From Pedobacter sp. MR2016-24 (lineage in GTDB: Bacteria; Bacteroidota; Bacteroidia; Sphingobacteriales; Sphingobacteriaceae), in NCBI RefSeq assembly GCF_026239655.1, contig NZ_JAPIVO010000005.1, forward strand, positions 310,001 to 374,000: 64,000 nucleotides of DNA, given 5' to 3'. Under the pieces are notes generated by a model that was not told the origin of the DNA, searched no databases, and saw only the letters and a list, made by a program, of their open reading frames with translations. Every line of letters begins with the position of its first letter. Position 1 is the stretch's first letter. Both the position numbers and the translations under genes were made by a program. This document shows positions 27,245 to 36,296 of the stretch, piece after piece.

Positions 27245-28159
27245 TTACTCTGTCTTATTGCTCAGCAGCGTAAGTTTACAGGGAAATGGGTAGCCAATTT
27301 GATTAATGATGGCTTTGGTCATAGCCGGATCATAGCCACTGTTAATCGTCAGTTTTCCACCATTAATCTCTCCTTGTATAATAGGAGCAACAAGAACCTG
27401 GTTACCGGTAACAACAGCCAGCATCTGCCGCAGATGTGTCCTGGTAAAAGCTGCAAATTTCACCGTACCGGATTGATTGAGTACGATCATCACACACTGC
27501 ATCGGGTTGTCCTGACCTACGTTATGCTCCGGATCAGACCAGTGTTCTTCATACTGACTGACTTCCATAACTTCGTTGTTGGAAATGACAGGAGCAGCAG
27601 TATGCAGCAAATATAATTCAATGATATTTTCTTTACCCGGATGAAAATACCAATGGTGACCATTTGGTTGCCCTATTTGTTTCAGTATTTGGCTAACTGT
27701 GCCGGAATCTTTAGCGACAAATGTGGCCAGGTAAGTAGGACTTGTTACCTGCTCAGGAGGGAAATCGAGCAGACCGGCGGGCGACTTTTGTTTCATCTGC
27801 CTGATCATACGCAATGGGTCGGCATACCCTCCAAAAAAACCAAGATTTATAGTACGTGTAACTTGCCTGATGATTAAAGCCACGTCTGTGTTTGCGCTTA
27901 AGCTTAAGATCAATTGATGGTTGCTGATCTGTATATTCTGCAATGGCGACTGAAAAGGCGTCGTGAGATCTGCTGACAGGCGATGTGTAATCGCATTACG
28001 CATTCTTTGCAGAAAAAGGGAATCATCAGCAAGCGATCGTTCAGTGACAGCAAAGGTCAGCACAGTCTTTTTTTCAGGCGACTGCGCAAAAGAGGGTAAA
28101 GCAAATAAGCTCAGTAAAAATAATATGCCGGCAGACTGATTCAAGGCTGATAAATTCAT
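27245..28159 (-). CDS. Stand-alone SecD P1-head-like periplasmic protein
   Basis: The 304-residue product has an N-terminal hydrophobic signal (AGILFLLSLFALPSFAQ) and no later membrane helix. Residues about 205-290 (QCVMIVLNQSGTVKFAAFTR, then LAVVTGNQVLVAPIIQGEIN and GGKLTINSGY) match the SecD periplasmic head subdomain, where the same order of strands occurs. The rest of SecD is absent. An upstream region (about 30-110) resembles the SecD first periplasmic part with a degenerate pattern. It could bind translocating chains or another periplasmic partner. The gene is flanked by a convergent lipoprotein and a LysE gene on the same strand. Confidence 0.72.
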   Translation of the reverse strand: MNLSALNQSAGILFLLSLFALPSFAQSPEKKTVLTFAVTERSLADDSLFLQRMRNAITHRLSADLTTPFQSPLQNIQISNHQLILSLSANTDVALIIRQVTRTINLGFFGGYADPLRMIRQMKQKSPAGLLDFPPEQVTSPTYLATFVAKDSGTVSQILKQIGQPNGHHWYFHPGKENIIELYLLHTAAPVISNNEVMEVSQYEEHWSDPEHNVGQDNPMQCVMIVLNQSGTVKFAAFTRTHLRQMLAVVTGNQVLVAPIIQGEINGGKLTINSGYDPAMTKAIINQIGYPFPCKLTLLSNKTE

Positions 28160-28197
28160 ATTTAAACATAAGCAATAAATCGCTAATCTGACCCCTC

Positions 28198-28830
28198 CTA
28201 TCTTTTGGACAAAGCGATTTTTAGTCCCATTCCCACAAATGCAAGACCCGTAATCTTATTTAACCAGTTACCAGACTTAGGGTTCTCTTTAAAATAGGAA
28301 GAAAAATAAGAAGCAAATAAAGTAAGCAGCAAAAACCATAGTGAGCCGATCACTGCACAAGTGAGGCCTAATATAATAAAAGGCTTAGGGTCATTGATCA
28401 GTTCCGGTGCGATAAACTGCGGGAAGAACGCCAGAAAAAACAACGCTACTTTAGGGTTGAGGATATTGGTAAAAAAACCAGACACGAAATTCTGTCGGTT
28501 AGAGTCGCTGACCTTTTCCAGTTGTGTATCCACATCCAACAAGCTTTCTTTGGATAGCAGTTTTGAAACACCCAGATAAATCAGGTATGCAGCTCCCAGA
28601 TACTTAATGACTGAAAATGCGATAACCGATTTCGCAATAATCAGTGATAATCCAAGCGCGGCAAACAGGGTATGTCCCAGAACACCAGTATTCAATCCCA
28701 ACAATGAATATATACCTGCTTTTTTACCCTGAGCAATAGATTTATTCAGGATAAAGATAGTGTCAATCCCGGGTGTAATTATAAAAATGAAAGCGGTAAT
28801 CACAAATGTCAGGTAGTTGATAATGCCCAT
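28198..28830 (-). CDS. LysE/RhtB-family exporter
   Basis: The 210-residue inner-membrane protein has five to six hydrophobic helices and the LysE family start: ITPGIDTIFILNKSIAQGKK, then GLNTGVLGHTLFAALGLSLI and GAAYLIYLGVSKL, with FVSGFFTNILNPKVALFF in the second half. The family exports amino acids or related metabolites; the substrate cannot be deduced. It precedes the SecD-head-like gene on the same strand by 38 bp, which may be chance. Confidence 0.92.
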   Translation of the reverse strand: MGIINYLTFVITAFIFIITPGIDTIFILNKSIAQGKKAGIYSLLGLNTGVLGHTLFAALGLSLIIAKSVIAFSVIKYLGAAYLIYLGVSKLLSKESLLDVDTQLEKVSDSNRQNFVSGFFTNILNPKVALFFLAFFPQFIAPELINDPKPFIILGLTCAVIGSLWFLLLTLFASYFSSYFKENPKSGNWLNKITGLAFVGMGLKIALSKR

Positions 28831-28862
28831 ATAATGGTAGAGTAATTGTTGTGCAGATAATT

Positions 28863-29090
28863 ATGGCTAAAATTACTAATTTTACAGATAATTTTACAGT
28901 TCCTACCATGATCAGACTAAATAATGACACTCCGACAGATGTGCTGCAAAACGTAAAAGTGGGCACCATGGTTACTGACACATTCAGTAAAACAGGCATG
29001 GTGGAGTCGATGGAAACCCATGATGATGGTTATCACAAGATTTATACCTTCGAACTCGTGACAGGAAGAACAATCACGATTAAAAAATGA
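28863..29090 (+). CDS. Small protein of unknown function
   Basis: An open frame of 75 codons starts at ATG 28863 (an alternative start is ATG 28908, giving about 60 residues). The body VKVGTMVTDTFSKTGMVESM, then YHKIYTFELVTGRTITIKK, is polar and strand-rich, and codon use is like that of its neighbours. No domain is recognised. It is divergent from the LysE gene, 32 bp apart. It could be real but the evidence is only an open frame with sensible composition. Confidence 0.45.
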   Translation: MAKITNFTDNFTVPTMIRLNNDTPTDVLQNVKVGTMVTDTFSKTGMVESMETHDDGYHKIYTFELVTGRTITIKK

Positions 29091-29222
29091 GTACAGCATC
29101 AAATCCAATTCAGCAGTAATACCTCTGAATTATTTTTTCATAAAATATACTAAACTAATATATGATGCTAATACTCCCATCGTATTAACATTTTATATTA
29201 AATTAGAAAAATTTTAAAATAA

Positions 29223-29873
29223 ATGAAAGAAGATATAAAATTATATGCCCGTATATCTGGCAAATCATTTTTTAGGTGGCTCTTTATTGCAGTTAGCGGA
29301 ATAGCCTTAACGATTGTTCTCTTTCTGGTTGTTTTGTTTCAAAATATCAGTACAACTGGTGAAGACGAGAGAAAAAAAACAGTTTTCATCATAGATCTCG
29401 CTATGGATAATACAGGTGCTTTTTTACTCCTGGCAGGTGCTCCAATATTTATTTTACTATACATTATCCTCGCTAATAAGATAGCGATCCACCATATGAT
29501 CTTTCAGATCTGGAAAAACAAAGCTGTTCACTATGTTGAGCCGGCTCTGAAGAATATTGTTGAAAGGGCAACCAGTCAGCATAATGGTACGAAAAAAGTA
29601 GCCGACGGCGCGATGCTAAAAGCAAGATTATTACAGGAAAACAGGCAAGACAAGAGAACTTCACCGATAAATAAAAGAGTTATAGGCTACGGATTAAAAA
29701 AGATCCGCCTGGACGATATTGATTTTGCCAATGAAAAAGTGAGTCTGACCACTATCATATCCGACAAACTCAAAGCTTATATTTCCGCTACTGCAGAACC
29801 GGGATATCTATTAGTCTGGTTGCTGGCGGGGTTTCAGCTGATCTTATTTGCCTGCTCCCGGTATTTTTCTTAA
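29223..29873 (+). CDS. Membrane protein of unknown function
   Basis: The 216-residue product has three likely membrane helices: about 18-42 (FIAVSGIALTIVLFLVVLF-like), 62-85 (AFLLLAGAPIFILLYIIL) and 195-213 near the C terminus. A charged central part (about 90-180) with KAVHYVEPALKNIVERATSQ probably faces the cytoplasm. No family is recognised. It converges with batE and the stop codons are only 1 bp apart. An AT-rich leader of about 100 bp precedes it. Confidence 0.6.
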   Translation: MKEDIKLYARISGKSFFRWLFIAVSGIALTIVLFLVVLFQNISTTGEDERKKTVFIIDLAMDNTGAFLLLAGAPIFILLYIILANKIAIHHMIFQIWKNKAVHYVEPALKNIVERATSQHNGTKKVADGAMLKARLLQENRQDKRTSPINKRVIGYGLKKIRLDDIDFANEKVSLTTIISDKLKAYISATAEPGYLLVWLLAGFQLILFACSRYFS

Positions 29874-29874
29874 T

Positions 29875-30660
29875 CTAGATTTCTTTTAGGTCCTCTACCT
29901 TCATCCACCCCTCATTACCATTGTTCAGCGTAATCCTAATCCAGTCTTTTTTGATATCGATGATGCTCACCTTAGTACCGCTATGAATAATAAAAAGATT
30001 TCTTGCGTCGTCAGATGGTGCGCTCTTAACCGCAACAGGACTATTGAAGACTATCCCCTGCCTGTTATGCTCAAAATAACTGACCTGCCTGCCGGCGATA
30101 AATATAACAGCCAGCCCAGAGCACAGTAATACAACAGCGCTGTAAAAAGCTGCTTTCTTAAGCATTACCGCATGTGCGAAAAAGTAAGTGACCAACAATG
30201 CAGAACCAGCTAGAACAAGTACAATGCTCAAAATAGCAAAAGTATCCGCGGAGGCACTCAAATAAACAGCTTTCCACCAGCTGGTCAAAAACAATTCAGG
30301 GGCCTCATCTACTTTATCGCTGGTTTTTGAATTCGCGAGCCTGATGTTTGCATAGATATCATCATCATTCGGAGCAAGCTTCCTGGCTTTCTCATAATAT
30401 AATAACGCAGAGGCGAGATCGCCGGTTTTATAACTTGCATTCCCTAAATTATAATATAATGCTGCAGAGGTGGTTCCGCCAGCGAGCACCTTCTTATAGT
30501 TATCCAGGGCGTGCTGGAATTGACCTTTTGCATAATAACTATTAGCTGCTGTATATAGTGCAGCTGACTGCTGACTACCAAATGATAACATTGGCAGCAC
30601 CGTAAATAGAATCAGATATAAAATCCGCTTCGGGCTATTTAATTTCATCTTCAATTTCAT
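29875..30660 (-). CDS. batE: BatE: TPR and SH3-like membrane protein of the Bat operon
   Basis: The 261-residue product has a signal-like N terminus, two or three TPR units (about 35-105, AALYYNLGNASYKTGDLASA), two membrane helices (about 130-180) and a C-terminal SH3-like domain (about 205-258, VSIIDIKKDWIRITL). This is the BatE layout. It is the last gene of the Bat cluster and overlaps the end of batD by 26 bp, so translation is coupled. Bat proteins in Bacteroidota and spirochaetes were first linked to aerotolerance, but the molecular role is still unsettled. Confidence 0.9.
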   Translation of the reverse strand: MKLKMKLNSPKRILYLILFTVLPMLSFGSQQSAALYTAANSYYAKGQFQHALDNYKKVLAGGTTSAALYYNLGNASYKTGDLASALLYYEKARKLAPNDDDIYANIRLANSKTSDKVDEAPELFLTSWWKAVYLSASADTFAILSIVLVLAGSALLVTYFFAHAVMLKKAAFYSAVVLLCSGLAVIFIAGRQVSYFEHNRQGIVFNSPVAVKSAPSDDARNLFIIHSGTKVSIIDIKKDWIRITLNNGNEGWMKVEDLKEI

Positions 30661-32455
30661 TGATTATACCTTTTGCCTTTTCCAATACCTCCAGTTCTGA
30701 GAGTTGCGTTACGGGTGCATAACGTGCCATTTCACATAAATCCAGCGTCTCCAGCAATTTGGTGATAAGCTGATCACCGATTTCCCTGTCTTTAAGACCA
30801 TCTACGATGCTCTCCTTGTTTAAATCGGCCACCGCCAAATTCAGCTTATCGCTCAAATATCCATACAGTCCCTTAAATATGGCTTCGTAAAATGCAGCAG
30901 TATTTTTTGCCGCCAGCTGTTTCTGCGCATTAGCAAGATGTCTGGCTGCAACTTTACCTGCCCTTCGGTTTTTTACCCGCACTACGTCGCTATTTATTTT
31001 TCTGTTACGGTTACGGAACCCAAAAGCAAGGGCACACAATACAGGTCCACTCAGCAGCAACAGCCAGTATCCCTGCGATCCATAAAAACGTTCACCAATT
31101 TTATTCAAACCAGCATTACCTGTTTTGATCGACCTGATATCCTTGTCCAGCTTTTTAATATCCTTTTGATCTGCATCAGAGAATGCGGTAACATTGTTTT
31201 CAACCAAACCTTTATTAACTTTTACTGCAAATGCTTTTGTTGCAATTGTCACGTATTTTTTAGTGCTGGTATCAAAATAAGAAAACTCCAATGGATCAAT
31301 AGTATAATTTCCCTGGCGACGTGGAATCAAAAGATAGCTGTAAGTTCTGTTCCCACGCACACCATTCGCTTCTTCTTTAATGGTATCGGTTACTTTGGGA
31401 TCATACTTTTCAAAATCAGCCGGCAGGTTAACGTTAAGCGCGTTAATCAGCTTGATATTACCGGAACCGGTTAACTTCACACTGTAATTAAGGGTTTCAT
31501 TAGCCTTCAGCTCTTTTTTATCCAGTCGGGCCTGAATCGAGAACTTTCCTACAGCACCACTAAATCCTGCTGGTTTGCCTGCTTCCGGCAGAGGTTTCAC
31601 ATGCACCACAACAGGAATACTTTTTACAGCATATTTTACATCCTTATAGGATCCGAAAAACTGTTCCATGATATCTCTTGCCGGTGCTGCTACCCGCACA
31701 ATAAAAGTCATTTCAAATGGATTAATCTTGATATCTCCCGAATGTTCTGCAAACAGGATCATCTGTTTCACATCAGCCACATTATACTTCAGTCCTTTAT
31801 AGGTTTCTGTGCGCCACTGCACCTGCTGAGGCTGATTTTTAACATCCTCAGTCCAGAAACCATTCAGATCCGGCAGTTTGTCTACCCTGCTGTCAACAAT
31901 CCCGGCCCGGGTATATAGTTTATAGCTCAGCAGAATTTGTTCTCCCTGATACACATTAGTTTTATTCACCTCTGCCCTGAGCAACAAAGCTTTGGAAAGA
32001 TCCTCCGCATTGTCCTGAATCATTTCTTCCTGACGTTGCTGCTGTTGCTGACTGTTCTGCTGCATAGGCTGCCCCTTACTCACCCTGATCCTGATCGGGT
32101 TCGTGTTCAGTCTGCGTTCATCAACCATAATAAAAGCAGAGCCAATAGTTAATATCCCCTCTTTCACCGCAACAAGGTCGTAGCTGTAAGAATTACTTAC
32201 AGTTGTATTGCCATTAATGGATGTAATGCTGGAAGATACATTCGGCCCGGATAAGATCTGAAAGCCAGTAAAATCGGGCGGTGTAAACCGACTCCCATTG
32301 CCATTAATCGCAAAAGTAACACGAAATGGCTCACCTGTAGCCACGTCATTCCCACTCACGGAAGCATTAAACTGTACACGCTGAGCCGACAATGCACCGG
32401 AACATAACAGTAAAACCATGATCAGCAAATAGCTGACCTTTATTCTCTTAAACAT
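30635..32455 (-). CDS. batD: BatD: large periplasmic/membrane protein of the Bat operon
   Basis: I choose ATG 32455 over the start at 32482 because it gives a clean signal peptide (LLIMVLLLCSGALSAQ) and no overlap with batC; the product then has 606 residues. The body contains BatD domains in order: an N-terminal beta-rich part with ASVSGNDVATGEPFRVTFAI, DGRFT-type strands, and FSGAVGKFSIQARLDKKELK in the middle. A membrane helix follows at about 455 (GYWLLLLSGPVLCALAFGF), with a charged cytoplasmic C terminus. A low-complexity QQQQQRQEE run lies near 145. It sits between batC and batE on one strand. Confidence 0.92.
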   Translation of the reverse strand: MFKRIKVSYLLIMVLLLCSGALSAQRVQFNASVSGNDVATGEPFRVTFAINGNGSRFTPPDFTGFQILSGPNVSSSITSINGNTTVSNSYSYDLVAVKEGILTIGSAFIMVDERRLNTNPIRIRVSKGQPMQQNSQQQQQRQEEMIQDNAEDLSKALLLRAEVNKTNVYQGEQILLSYKLYTRAGIVDSRVDKLPDLNGFWTEDVKNQPQQVQWRTETYKGLKYNVADVKQMILFAEHSGDIKINPFEMTFIVRVAAPARDIMEQFFGSYKDVKYAVKSIPVVVHVKPLPEAGKPAGFSGAVGKFSIQARLDKKELKANETLNYSVKLTGSGNIKLINALNVNLPADFEKYDPKVTDTIKEEANGVRGNRTYSYLLIPRRQGNYTIDPLEFSYFDTSTKKYVTIATKAFAVKVNKGLVENNVTAFSDADQKDIKKLDKDIRSIKTGNAGLNKIGERFYGSQGYWLLLLSGPVLCALAFGFRNRNRKINSDVVRVKNRRAGKVAARHLANAQKQLAAKNTAAFYEAIFKGLYGYLSDKLNLAVADLNKESIVDGLKDREIGDQLITKLLETLDLCEMARYAPVTQLSELEVLEKAKGIINEIEDEIK

Positions 32456-32462
32456 TTTCTGT

Positions 32463-33206
32463 TTACCAATCTTTTGAGACACGTACTTTCGCTCCTTTAA
32501 ATTTCTTATTTTTCAATTTATCCTGAGTTTGCTTCTCCTGGTTATTCAGGGCATCGAGCATTCTCTGGGCATCATCTTTTGACAACTGACCAGGCTGAGG
32601 TTTCGGTTCACCCTGCTGGTCTTTTTTATCCTGGTTTTGCTTATCCTGGTCTTTTTTATCTTTATTGGGATCCTTGTTCGGGTCTTTCTTTGGATCCTTA
32701 TTTTTGTCCTGATCTTTTTTATCTTTATTCTGCTGATCCTTATTGTTCTTTTGGTTTTGCTTATTCTGCTGCTGCTGTTTTTTCAGCATCTCCTGGGCAT
32801 AAGCAAGATTATACCGCGTTTCATCATCTTTAGGGTTGTTCAGCAACGCTTTTTTATAAGCAGAAATACCTTCTTCCAGCTTTTTGTTCTCTACAAAAGA
32901 GTTACCCAAATTATGGTAAGCCTGTGCAGCCAGAGCCTTATTCTGAGGTGAAGCACCTGCCAGATTAGAAAACTGCTCTCCAGCCTCTGCAAATTTCTTC
33001 TGCTTATACAAGGCATCACCAAGGTTAAAATTCCCTTCAACAGGTTTGCTTTTTTTGCCTACCGACTTCCGGTAACTGGCTTCTGCCTCCTTGTATTTTT
33101 TCTGCTGGTACAGCTCGTTTCCCTTTTTTATATAACGTTTTCCCTCTTGTGCAAAAAGAACGGATGCTGACAATAAAAACAAAAATATAATGATTAACTG
33201 CTTCAT
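32463..33206 (-). CDS. batC: BatC: TPR protein with charged low-complexity tail
   Basis: The 247-residue product has a signal peptide (IIIFLLLLSASVLFAQ-like) and TPR units at about 20-140 (KYKEAEASYRKSVG and KALAAQAYHNLGNSFVENKK). A stretch of about 70 residues rich in K, D, N, Q and P (DKKDQDKNKDPKKDPNKDPN) is followed by a conserved-type C-terminal tail. The tail is a codon-level repeat and may be length-variable. Its start overlaps the end of batB by 4 bp, which indicates translational coupling. Confidence 0.9.
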   Translation of the reverse strand: MKQLIIIFLFLLSASVLFAQEGKRYIKKGNELYQQKKYKEAEASYRKSVGKKSKPVEGNFNLGDALYKQKKFAEAGEQFSNLAGASPQNKALAAQAYHNLGNSFVENKKLEEGISAYKKALLNNPKDDETRYNLAYAQEMLKKQQQQNKQNQKNNKDQQNKDKKDQDKNKDPKKDPNKDPNKDKKDQDKQNQDKKDQQGEPKPQPGQLSKDDAQRMLDALNNQEKQTQDKLKNKKFKGAKVRVSKDW

Positions 33207-34279
33207 TTTTTCTTAATTGGTGTTGGGTTTAAATTGGCGGCAGGAGATTTCACTTCAAACAGATTCACATGGCTGAACCTTAAACTTTTACGCGTTGAAA
33301 TCAGGAATTCGGCCAGCAAAAACAAGAGCGACAGACCCAGGAATACCTGAAAACGGTCCTCGTAATCTTTATAGTTCTTTGAACCGACAGTCTTCCGCTG
33401 TACTTTGGCAATCTGATCCATTACGATACTCAGGCCACTGTTCGTATTGGTAGCCCTTACATAAGCACCATGACCGCCTGCAGCTACTTCCTTACACATC
33501 TCTTCATTCAATTTACTCACTACATTTTTGCCAACACTGTCCGTATGAAAGCCGGAAATCTTTCCATTCTGATAAATCGGTACGGGAGCACCTTCAATAG
33601 AACCGATTCCGATTACATTTACCGTTACATCCTTGTCCACCGCATCTTTAGCTGCCGCAACAGCATCATCCTCATGATTCTCTCCGTCAGTGATGACGAT
33701 CATTGATTTCCCTGTACCGTTTTTGAAGTCGAACGACTGCATGCCCAGCTCAATAGCAGCACCAATTGCCGTACCCTGCGTGGGCATCATGTCCGGATTA
33801 ATCGTATTTAAAAATAGTTTAGCGGCCGAATAGTCAGTCGTAACCGGTAACTGTACATAAGCTTCACCAGCAAAAACGATGATTCCTATCCGGTCACTGT
33901 GCAGGTTATCAATCAGCTGGGCGATAGCACGTTTTGCATTTTCCAGACGACTGGGTGCAATATCTTGCGCAAGCATACTGTTAGAAACATCCAGCAGAAT
34001 CATGATGTCTGCACTTTTCTGCTTTACTTCCTCCATCTTTGAACCCAGCTGCGGATCAGCAATGCCCACGATTAAAAATGTATAGGCCAGTAGAAATAAA
34101 ATAAACTTCAGCCATGGTCTGAAAGTAGAAACACGGGGAATCATCATTTGTACCACCTTATGATCTCCCAGTCTTGCGATAGCCCTGTTTTTCCAGCGTT
34201 TAACCAGCAGGAATAATACTATAAATAATGGAATTGCTGCCAATCCCCACAAAAAGTCAATATGTGCAAAATGTAGCAT
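33203..34279 (-). CDS. batB: BatB: vWA-domain membrane protein
   Basis: The 358-residue product has N-terminal hydrophobic segments (about 8-25 and 55-75), a von Willebrand A domain (about 88-290) and a C-terminal helix (about 315-335). The metal site is present as Asp-Val-Ser-Asn-Ser (DVSNSMLAQDIAPSRLENAK), a variant of the usual DxSxS, with the later Thr and Asp (TQGTAIGAA, and VITDGENHEDDA). It ends in a 4-bp overlap with batC and follows batA by 4 bp. Confidence 0.95.
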   Translation of the reverse strand: MLHFAHIDFLWGLAAIPLFIVLFLLVKRWKNRAIARLGDHKVVQMMIPRVSTFRPWLKFILFLLAYTFLIVGIADPQLGSKMEEVKQKSADIMILLDVSNSMLAQDIAPSRLENAKRAIAQLIDNLHSDRIGIIVFAGEAYVQLPVTTDYSAAKLFLNTINPDMMPTQGTAIGAAIELGMQSFDFKNGTGKSMIVITDGENHEDDAVAAAKDAVDKDVTVNVIGIGSIEGAPVPIYQNGKISGFHTDSVGKNVVSKLNEEMCKEVAAGGHGAYVRATNTNSGLSIVMDQIAKVQRKTVGSKNYKDYEDRFQVFLGLSLLFLLAEFLISTRKSLRFSHVNLFEVKSPAANLNPTPIKKK

Positions 34280-34283
34280 CTGA

Positions 34284-35288
34284 TTAAGTTAAAGCTCCTT
34301 TAAGCAAGGTGTTTTTTAATATGAATTCTGATAACAGGAAGAATAAAGCAATGATGGCGAAAGGCAAAAAACATTCTGTTTTTTTATGGTATTGTGTCAC
34401 ATCAATTTTTGCCTTCTCCAGTTTATCTATCTGCTCGTAAATACTTTTCAATTTTTCATTGTCAGTCGCCCTGAAATACTTGCCGCCAGTGATGCTGGCT
34501 ATTTTATTCAAGGTAACCTCATCCACATCCACCGGCATCTTCTGGTACTGTATACCCATAGGCGTTTGCACCGGATACGGCGCGAGGCCTTTGGTTCCGA
34601 TTCCAACAGTATACACCCTGATATTGAATTGTTTGGCAATTTCCGCAGCCGTAACAGGTGGTATAGAACCGCCATTATTCGAGCCATCAGTCAGCAAAAT
34701 CACTACTTTACTTTTTGCTTCGCTGCCCTTTAACCGGTTTACCGCCGTAGCCAATCCCATTCCTATAGCCGTACCATCGTCCACCATTCCATTTTTTATG
34801 GCGGCGAACAAATTGATCAGTACATCATGGTCAATCGTTAAGGGACACTGTGTAAAGCTCTCACCACTAAAAATCACCAGTCCGATCCTGTCGTCCGGCC
34901 GCGCTTTAATAAAATCAATCGCTATATTTTTTCCTGCTTCCAGCCTGTTGGGCTTAAAATCTTCCGCCAGCATACTCCCGGAAATATCAGATGCGATCAC
35001 AATGTCGATCCCTTCAGTAGTGCTGTTTTGCCAGCTGAAAGCAGATTGTGGTCGCGCTAAAGCTACTATTAATGCAATCAACGCCAGACATCTCAATACA
35101 ATTCCCGAATGGCGTAACCGTGGCACTAGACTATTTCGCGCGACTGCAAAACCTTTAACTGCCGAAACGCTCAGACTGCCCTGCATTTTTTCTGCTCTCC
35201 AAATGTAAAAGGCAACCATTGCAGGGATGAGCAGCAGTAACCAGAAGAACACCGGATTTGCGAATTCTATTCCTTTAAGCATTTCCAC
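34284..35288 (-). CDS. batA: BatA: vWA-domain membrane protein
   Basis: The 334-residue product has the same layout as BatB. Two N-terminal membrane helices (about 10-30 and 60-80) precede a vWA domain (about 90-290) with a full MIDAS (DISGSMLAEDFKPNRLEAGK, DGTAIGMGLATAVNRL and LLTDGSNNGG). A last helix follows at about 305-325. BatA and BatB are thought to form a membrane vWA pair assembled by the MoxR ATPase. It overlaps the preceding batD-like gene by 14 bp. An alternative start is MLKGIEF at 35282. Confidence 0.95.
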   Translation of the reverse strand: MEMLKGIEFANPVFFWLLLLIPAMVAFYIWRAEKMQGSLSVSAVKGFAVARNSLVPRLRHSGIVLRCLALIALIVALARPQSAFSWQNSTTEGIDIVIASDISGSMLAEDFKPNRLEAGKNIAIDFIKARPDDRIGLVIFSGESFTQCPLTIDHDVLINLFAAIKNGMVDDGTAIGMGLATAVNRLKGSEAKSKVVILLTDGSNNGGSIPPVTAAEIAKQFNIRVYTVGIGTKGLAPYPVQTPMGIQYQKMPVDVDEVTLNKIASITGGKYFRATDNEKLKSIYEQIDKLEKAKIDVTQYHKKTECFLPFAIIALFFLLSEFILKNTLLKGALT

Positions 35289-36288
35289 CTTGGTCTCCTC
35301 CTTCTATATTGCCGGCAGTATCATCTTCCGCTGTTTTTTGTGCGGCCTGAATCTCATTCTGCTCTTTTGTTTTCAGAATAAATGCAATTGCATTCTCCAT
35401 CTGCTGTTCATTTTCTGTCGCTACGGGTTTTTCCTTCGCAAACTTCACCAGATCGGACGTAATCAGTAACTGGTGCAGCATATTTTTTTGTTCCGGCTGA
35501 ATATCCAGGTGTTTTATACCCGTAATAATCTCTTCAGTAGTTTTTTCCTGTGTTTTAATCCTGTATCGCTGCTCCAGGTAGTCGCGCATCACATCACTGA
35601 GTTCGCTATAATATAACTTCACCTCGTCCCTTTGCCACAGCTTTTTATCCCGGAGTTCGTTTAATCTGTTTAAGGCAATCGTATGTACGGGCAATGGTGG
35701 CGCCGCTGGCTGGATGACTTCGACAGTCTTTGGCCGTTTTTTGAAGTACCAGATGGCTAAACCAATTACTACAACAACAGCTAAAGCTGCTGCAACACCC
35801 TGCCAGTTATCTTTTAGCCAATCCATAAAAGTGTAGGAAACTGCCAGTGGCTGCTTGATGTCGTAGATAGCTTTGGTGGTATCCACTTTCACAGATTGTA
35901 CATCCAGCGTTAGTGCATTGGACTGAATAGTGCCCGACTGCGCTGTAAATGTGAAGGCAGGTATAGGATACACACCTGCATCGAAAGCAGTAAGCACTAT
36001 ACTTTGTGTTACCGTGATCTTTCCCGCATGAGCCGGATCTGTGAGCGTATCCTGTTTGCCTGTACTCACTACCTGAATTTTCCCTATACTGTCTGTTAAA
36101 ACCGGGAATTTCACTTGTTCTTTAACATCCTGTACCACCGACAGGTGCAATTGAATCTGATCACCAATACGGACAGTGGTTTGTTCTAATTTAGCTACCG
36201 CCTGAATATCCTGCGCCATTGCTTTAAAACTAAAACAGGATGACAACGATAGGAAAACCAGGATGTAATGTATAAATTTCTTTGTCAT
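35275..36288 (-). CDS. BatD-like membrane protein between DUF58 and batA
   Basis: The 337-residue product has a signal peptide (SSCFSFKAMAQ at the end of the signal region), a periplasmic beta-rich BatD-like domain (about 27-155, RIGDQIQLHLSVVQDVKEQV) and one membrane helix (about 165-188, GVAAALAVVVVIGLAIWYF). A cytoplasmic part follows (about 200-320, NELRDKKLWQRDEVKLYYSE). In Bacteroidota a short BatD-like protein usually stands here, ahead of batA. The C-terminal tail is acidic and glutamine-rich. Role unknown, but presumably a scaffold in the Bat complex. Confidence 0.85.
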   Translation of the reverse strand: MTKKFIHYILVFLSLSSCFSFKAMAQDIQAVAKLEQTTVRIGDQIQLHLSVVQDVKEQVKFPVLTDSIGKIQVVSTGKQDTLTDPAHAGKITVTQSIVLTAFDAGVYPIPAFTFTAQSGTIQSNALTLDVQSVKVDTTKAIYDIKQPLAVSYTFMDWLKDNWQGVAAALAVVVVIGLAIWYFKKRPKTVEVIQPAAPPLPVHTIALNRLNELRDKKLWQRDEVKLYYSELSDVMRDYLEQRYRIKTQEKTTEEIITGIKHLDIQPEQKNMLHQLLITSDLVKFAKEKPVATENEQQMENAIAFILKTKEQNEIQAAQKTAEDDTAGNIEGGDQGGNA

Positions 36289-36296
36289 AAAATCAA

